DNA from: Sphingomonas psychrotolerans
GTDB lineage: Bacteria > Pseudomonadota > Alphaproteobacteria > Sphingomonadales > Sphingomonadaceae
Reading direction: 5' to 3'
Assembly (NCBI RefSeq): GCF_002796605.1
Contig: NZ_CP024923.1
Span: 1,302,001-1,366,000, forward strand
DNA length: 64,000 bases
The position numbers were made by a program, and so were the translations under genes. Below the pieces are notes generated by a model. It had not been told where the DNA came from. It saw only the letters and a list, made by a program, of their open reading frames with translations, and did no database searches. Numbering within the stretch: position 1 is the first letter of the stretch; each line of letters starts with the position of its first letter. Shown here piece after piece: positions 61,360-64,000 of this stretch.

Positions 61360-64000
61360 GAGACATCATGCGCACTGCCCGTATCTTCGGCCCCGCGGCC
61401 CTCCTCCTCGCCGGCGCCTCGTCGGTGGTCTGCGTTCCCGCGCTGGTGGCGCAGGAGCAGCCCAAGCCGGTCTACCCGCCGGTCCACACAACCCCTTACA
61501 AGGTGGGCAGCTTCGAAGTCGCCTTGCGCAGCGACACCCAGACGCTCGCGCGTCTCTCCCCCGCCGCCGAGCCCGCGTTCAGCTTCGTCCCCACCGCGCG
61601 TGAGCCTGAGCGCGCGGGCGACGGTTACAATCATATCGGCGATCTGAACCTGCGTGTCCGTGCGCCAGGCGGCGAATGGCGCGACTTCGCCTCGGCGCAC
61701 GCGCGCAAGCCGATCCGGCTGCTTCCGAAAAGCGGCAAGGTGATCGCAGCGGCGGACATCACCGCGAGCATGGGCGCCGACGCACCGTTCAAGGTCGAGC
61801 GCCGCTGGGTGGACGAGGCCGGGCTGCTCGGGCTGCGCTTCCGCATCACCAACAGCTCGAAACAGCCGCTCGAGATCGGCGCGCTCGGCATGCCGATGGT
61901 GTTCGACAACATCATCACCGATCGCAATCTCGACCAGGCGCATGCCGAGGCGAGCTTCGTCGACCCCTATATCGGCCGCGACGCCGGCTATCTCCAGGTC
62001 ACCCGGCTCAACGGCCAGGGTCCGGCGCTGCTGGTGCTCCCCGAGAAGGGGAGCCCGCTCGAGGCCTATGCCCCCCTCAAGAACCCGCGCGAGGCCAAGG
62101 AGTCGATCTTCACTGACAAGAGCCAGCGCGGCCAGACCTCGGAAGGCTTTTACGACTGGACCGTCCACAGCATCGGCTATGCCGGCCGCGAGTGGAAGGA
62201 TGCCGGCGAGCAGTGGAACGCCCCCACCGGCCGCACCCTCGCGCCCGGCCAGACGATCGAAGTCGGTGTGCGAATGACGCAAACGCCGTCGATCCGCGGA
62301 ATCGAGGACAGGCTGATCGCCAGCAAGCGCCCGGTCGCCGTCGGCATCCCCGGCTATGTCGTGCCAGCCGACCAGACCGCGACTCTGTTCGTGAAGGCAC
62401 CGAGCGCGATCCGCCAGATTGAGAGCTTTCCCGCCGGTGCGGTAGAAGCGACGCCCGCCGGCAACCAGAAGGGCTGGGCGAAGCTCAACGTCCGCGGCAA
62501 GCAATGGGGGCAGGCACGTCTCACCCTCACGTACGCCGACGGCCAGGTGCAGACAGTCAGCTATTTCGTCACCAAGCCGCTCGAGCAGACCATGGCCGAT
62601 CTCGGCCGCTTCTCGACCACGAAGCAGTGGTTCGAAGGCAAGGGCGATCCGTTCGGCCGCTCGCCGGCGATCCTGACCTATGACAACGAGGCGAAGAAGA
62701 TCGTCGATCAGGATCCACGCGTGTGGGTCGCGGGGATGAGCGACGAGGGCGGCGGCGGCTCGTGGGTCGCGGCGATGATGAAGCAGCTCGACAATCCCGA
62801 CCCCGCCGAAGTCGCCCGCCTCGAGCGCGTGGTGACCGAGACCGTGGTGGGCAACCTCCAGGTCGCCGAGGGGCCGCAGGCTGGCGCAGTCAAGAAGAGC
62901 CTGTTCTATTACGACCCGGTCAAGTTCCCGAACCTCTACAAGGACCCCGACAAGTGGAAGTCGTGGACCTCGTGGAAGGAAAAGGACGCCAACGACCTTG
63001 GCCGCGCCTATAACTACCCGCACGTCGCGATCGGGCATTGGGTGCTCTATCGCACCGCGCGCAACCATCCCGGGCTGGTCAAGACGCACGACTGGCGCTG
63101 GTATCTCGACAAGGCCTACGTCACCACCGTCGCGATGATGCGCGACGCGCCTTACTATGCCGAGTTCGGGCTGATGGAGGGCGACGTGTTCGTCGACATC
63201 CTCAAGGACCTCAAGCGCGAGGGGCTGACTGCCGAAGCCACCGAGATGGAGCGGCTGATGAAGAAGCGCGCCGATCACTGGCGCACGCTAAAATTCCCGT
63301 TCGGGTCCGAGATGCCGTGGGACTCCACCGGCCAGCCCGAAGTCTATGCATGGATGCGCTATTTCGGTTACCAGCCGCAGGCGGACGTGACCAAGGAAGT
63401 GATCCTTGGCTACGATCCGACGATCCCGAGCTGGGGCTATAACGGCAATGCCCGCCGCTATTGGGACTTCCTCTACGGCGGCAAATATTCGCGGATCGAG
63501 CGCCAGATCCACCATTACGGTTCGGCGCTCAACGCCGTGCCGCTGTTCGACGCCTACCGCCAGAACCCGAAGGATCTGCACCTGCTGCGTGTCGCTTATG
63601 GCGGGATGATGGGCGGCATCACTAATATCGACCAGACCGGCTTCTCGTCGGCGGCGTTCCACGCCTGGCCCGATATGATGAAATGGGATCCAATCAGCGG
63701 GGATTACGGCATGGGCTTTTACGGCCATGCGCTGACCGCGGCGACCTACCTCGTCAACGACCCGACCTTCGGCTGGCTCGGCTTCGGCGGCGACGTGACG
63801 CTGGGCAAGGACGGCGTGCAAGTGCAGCCGAAGGACGGCGCGCGGTCGCGCGTCTTCGTCGCACCGGCGGGTGCGTGGATCACGCTCGACGCCGGCAAGA
63901 TCGCCAATGTGGTCTACACGCCCGTAAACGGCGCGATCATGCTGATGCTCGATCCGGCCACCGCGACGACGCCGACGGCGCGTTTGCGGATCGAGACGAC
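61356..64000 (+). CDS. DUF5695-type probable secreted glycosidase, 3' end outside window
   Basis: The frame starts at ATG 61356, overlapping the peptidase stop (a second ATG at 61368 is possible), and is open to the window end: at least 881 residues. A signal peptide (ALVAQE) is followed by a beta-sandwich (GDGYNHIGDLNLRV, LGMPMVFDNI) and then a helical region resembling an (alpha/alpha)6 toroid (about 400-780; WKSWTSWKEKDANDLGRAYN, MPWDSTGQPEVYAWMRYFGY). This matches my memory of DUF5695 proteins, which resemble glycoside hydrolases but for which I know no firm activity. Coupling to an S9 peptidase and GH127/GH43/GH27 genes suggests it acts on a plant glycoprotein glycan. Confidence 0.75.
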   Translation, partial: MRDIMRTARIFGPAALLLAGASSVVCVPALVAQEQPKPVYPPVHTTPYKVGSFEVALRSDTQTLARLSPAAEPAFSFVPTAREPERAGDGYNHIGDLNLRVRAPGGEWRDFASAHARKPIRLLPKSGKVIAAADITASMGADAPFKVERRWVDEAGLLGLRFRITNSSKQPLEIGALGMPMVFDNIITDRNLDQAHAEASFVDPYIGRDAGYLQVTRLNGQGPALLVLPEKGSPLEAYAPLKNPREAKESIFTDKSQRGQTSEGFYDWTVHSIGYAGREWKDAGEQWNAPTGRTLAPGQTIEVGVRMTQTPSIRGIEDRLIASKRPVAVGIPGYVVPADQTATLFVKAPSAIRQIESFPAGAVEATPAGNQKGWAKLNVRGKQWGQARLTLTYADGQVQTVSYFVTKPLEQTMADLGRFSTTKQWFEGKGDPFGRSPAILTYDNEAKKIVDQDPRVWVAGMSDEGGGGSWVAAMMKQLDNPDPAEVARLERVVTETVVGNLQVAEGPQAGAVKKSLFYYDPVKFPNLYKDPDKWKSWTSWKEKDANDLGRAYNYPHVAIGHWVLYRTARNHPGLVKTHDWRWYLDKAYVTTVAMMRDAPYYAEFGLMEGDVFVDILKDLKREGLTAEATEMERLMKKRADHWRTLKFPFGSEMPWDSTGQPEVYAWMRYFGYQPQADVTKEVILGYDPTIPSWGYNGNARRYWDFLYGGKYSRIERQIHHYGSALNAVPLFDAYRQNPKDLHLLRVAYGGMMGGITNIDQTGFSSAAFHAWPDMMKWDPISGDYGMGFYGHALTAATYLVNDPTFGWLGFGGDVTLGKDGVQVQPKDGARSRVFVAPAGAWITLDAGKIANVVYTPVNGAIMLMLDPATATTPTARLRIET

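Overview
The window comes from a high-GC alphaproteobacterium of Sphingomonas/Sphingopyxis type. The support is five TonB-dependent receptors (TBDRs) in 64 kb, several TBDR-plus-hydrolase pairs, a FecI/FecR pair, and the family composition and codon use. It is an assignment by gene content, because no rRNA or other marker gene is present. Almost all of the DNA is coding and most genes sit in tight operons, often joined by ATGA-type overlaps.

Region 1 (1-15.1 kb, minus strand) is a secretion and energisation operon. It runs TpsB (FhaC/ShlB) - DUF2341/LamG-ExbB fusion - ExbD - TonB - Porin_5-like porin - small coiled-coil periplasmic protein - giant TpsA/filamentous-haemagglutinin-like exoprotein, which leaves the window at base 1. 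FecR and a FecI-type ECF sigma gene lie just upstream. The cluster looks like a two-partner secretion system carrying its own Ton motor.

Region 2 (15.4-26 kb) holds two divergent TBDRs. The plus-strand one is coupled to a CehA/McbA-type PHP metallohydrolase. A scarred intergenic stretch with a decayed tRNA-Lys 3' half follows, then a membrane-bound LytTR regulator, a serine-hydrolase (class C beta-lactamase-like) lipoprotein and a small SH3-like secreted protein.

Region 3 (26.2-35.6 kb, plus strand) is a row of MocR-type regulator, PaiB-like FMN-binding protein, Tat-exported YtcJ/NfdA-like amidohydrolase, TBDR, and a large beta-propeller amidohydrolase. It looks like import and hydrolysis of an amide or peptide-like substrate.

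Region 4 (35.8-64 kb) is the most coherent part. It has two divergent TBDRs, GH27, GH43, GH127 and DUF5695 glycosidase-type enzymes, prolyl-type peptidases (S9, M24 Xaa-Pro, DUF885), and an APC permease. It also has the 4-hydroxyproline route: 4-hydroxyproline 2-epimerase, D-hydroxyproline oxidase (frameshifted here), a DapA-type pyrroline-4-hydroxy-2-carboxylate deaminase, and a pyrroline-2-carboxylate reductase-like enzyme. Two FCD-type GntR regulators lie inside it. Palindromes centred on GTATAC sit in or beside the promoters of at least four transcription units. The best pair, GAATANCGTATACGAT, is 15/16 identical between the hydroxyproline operon and the GH127 operon. I read this as a locus for taking apart plant hydroxyproline-rich glycoproteins (extensins, arabinogalactan proteins): sugars off, peptide cut, hydroxyproline catabolised, under one regulon.
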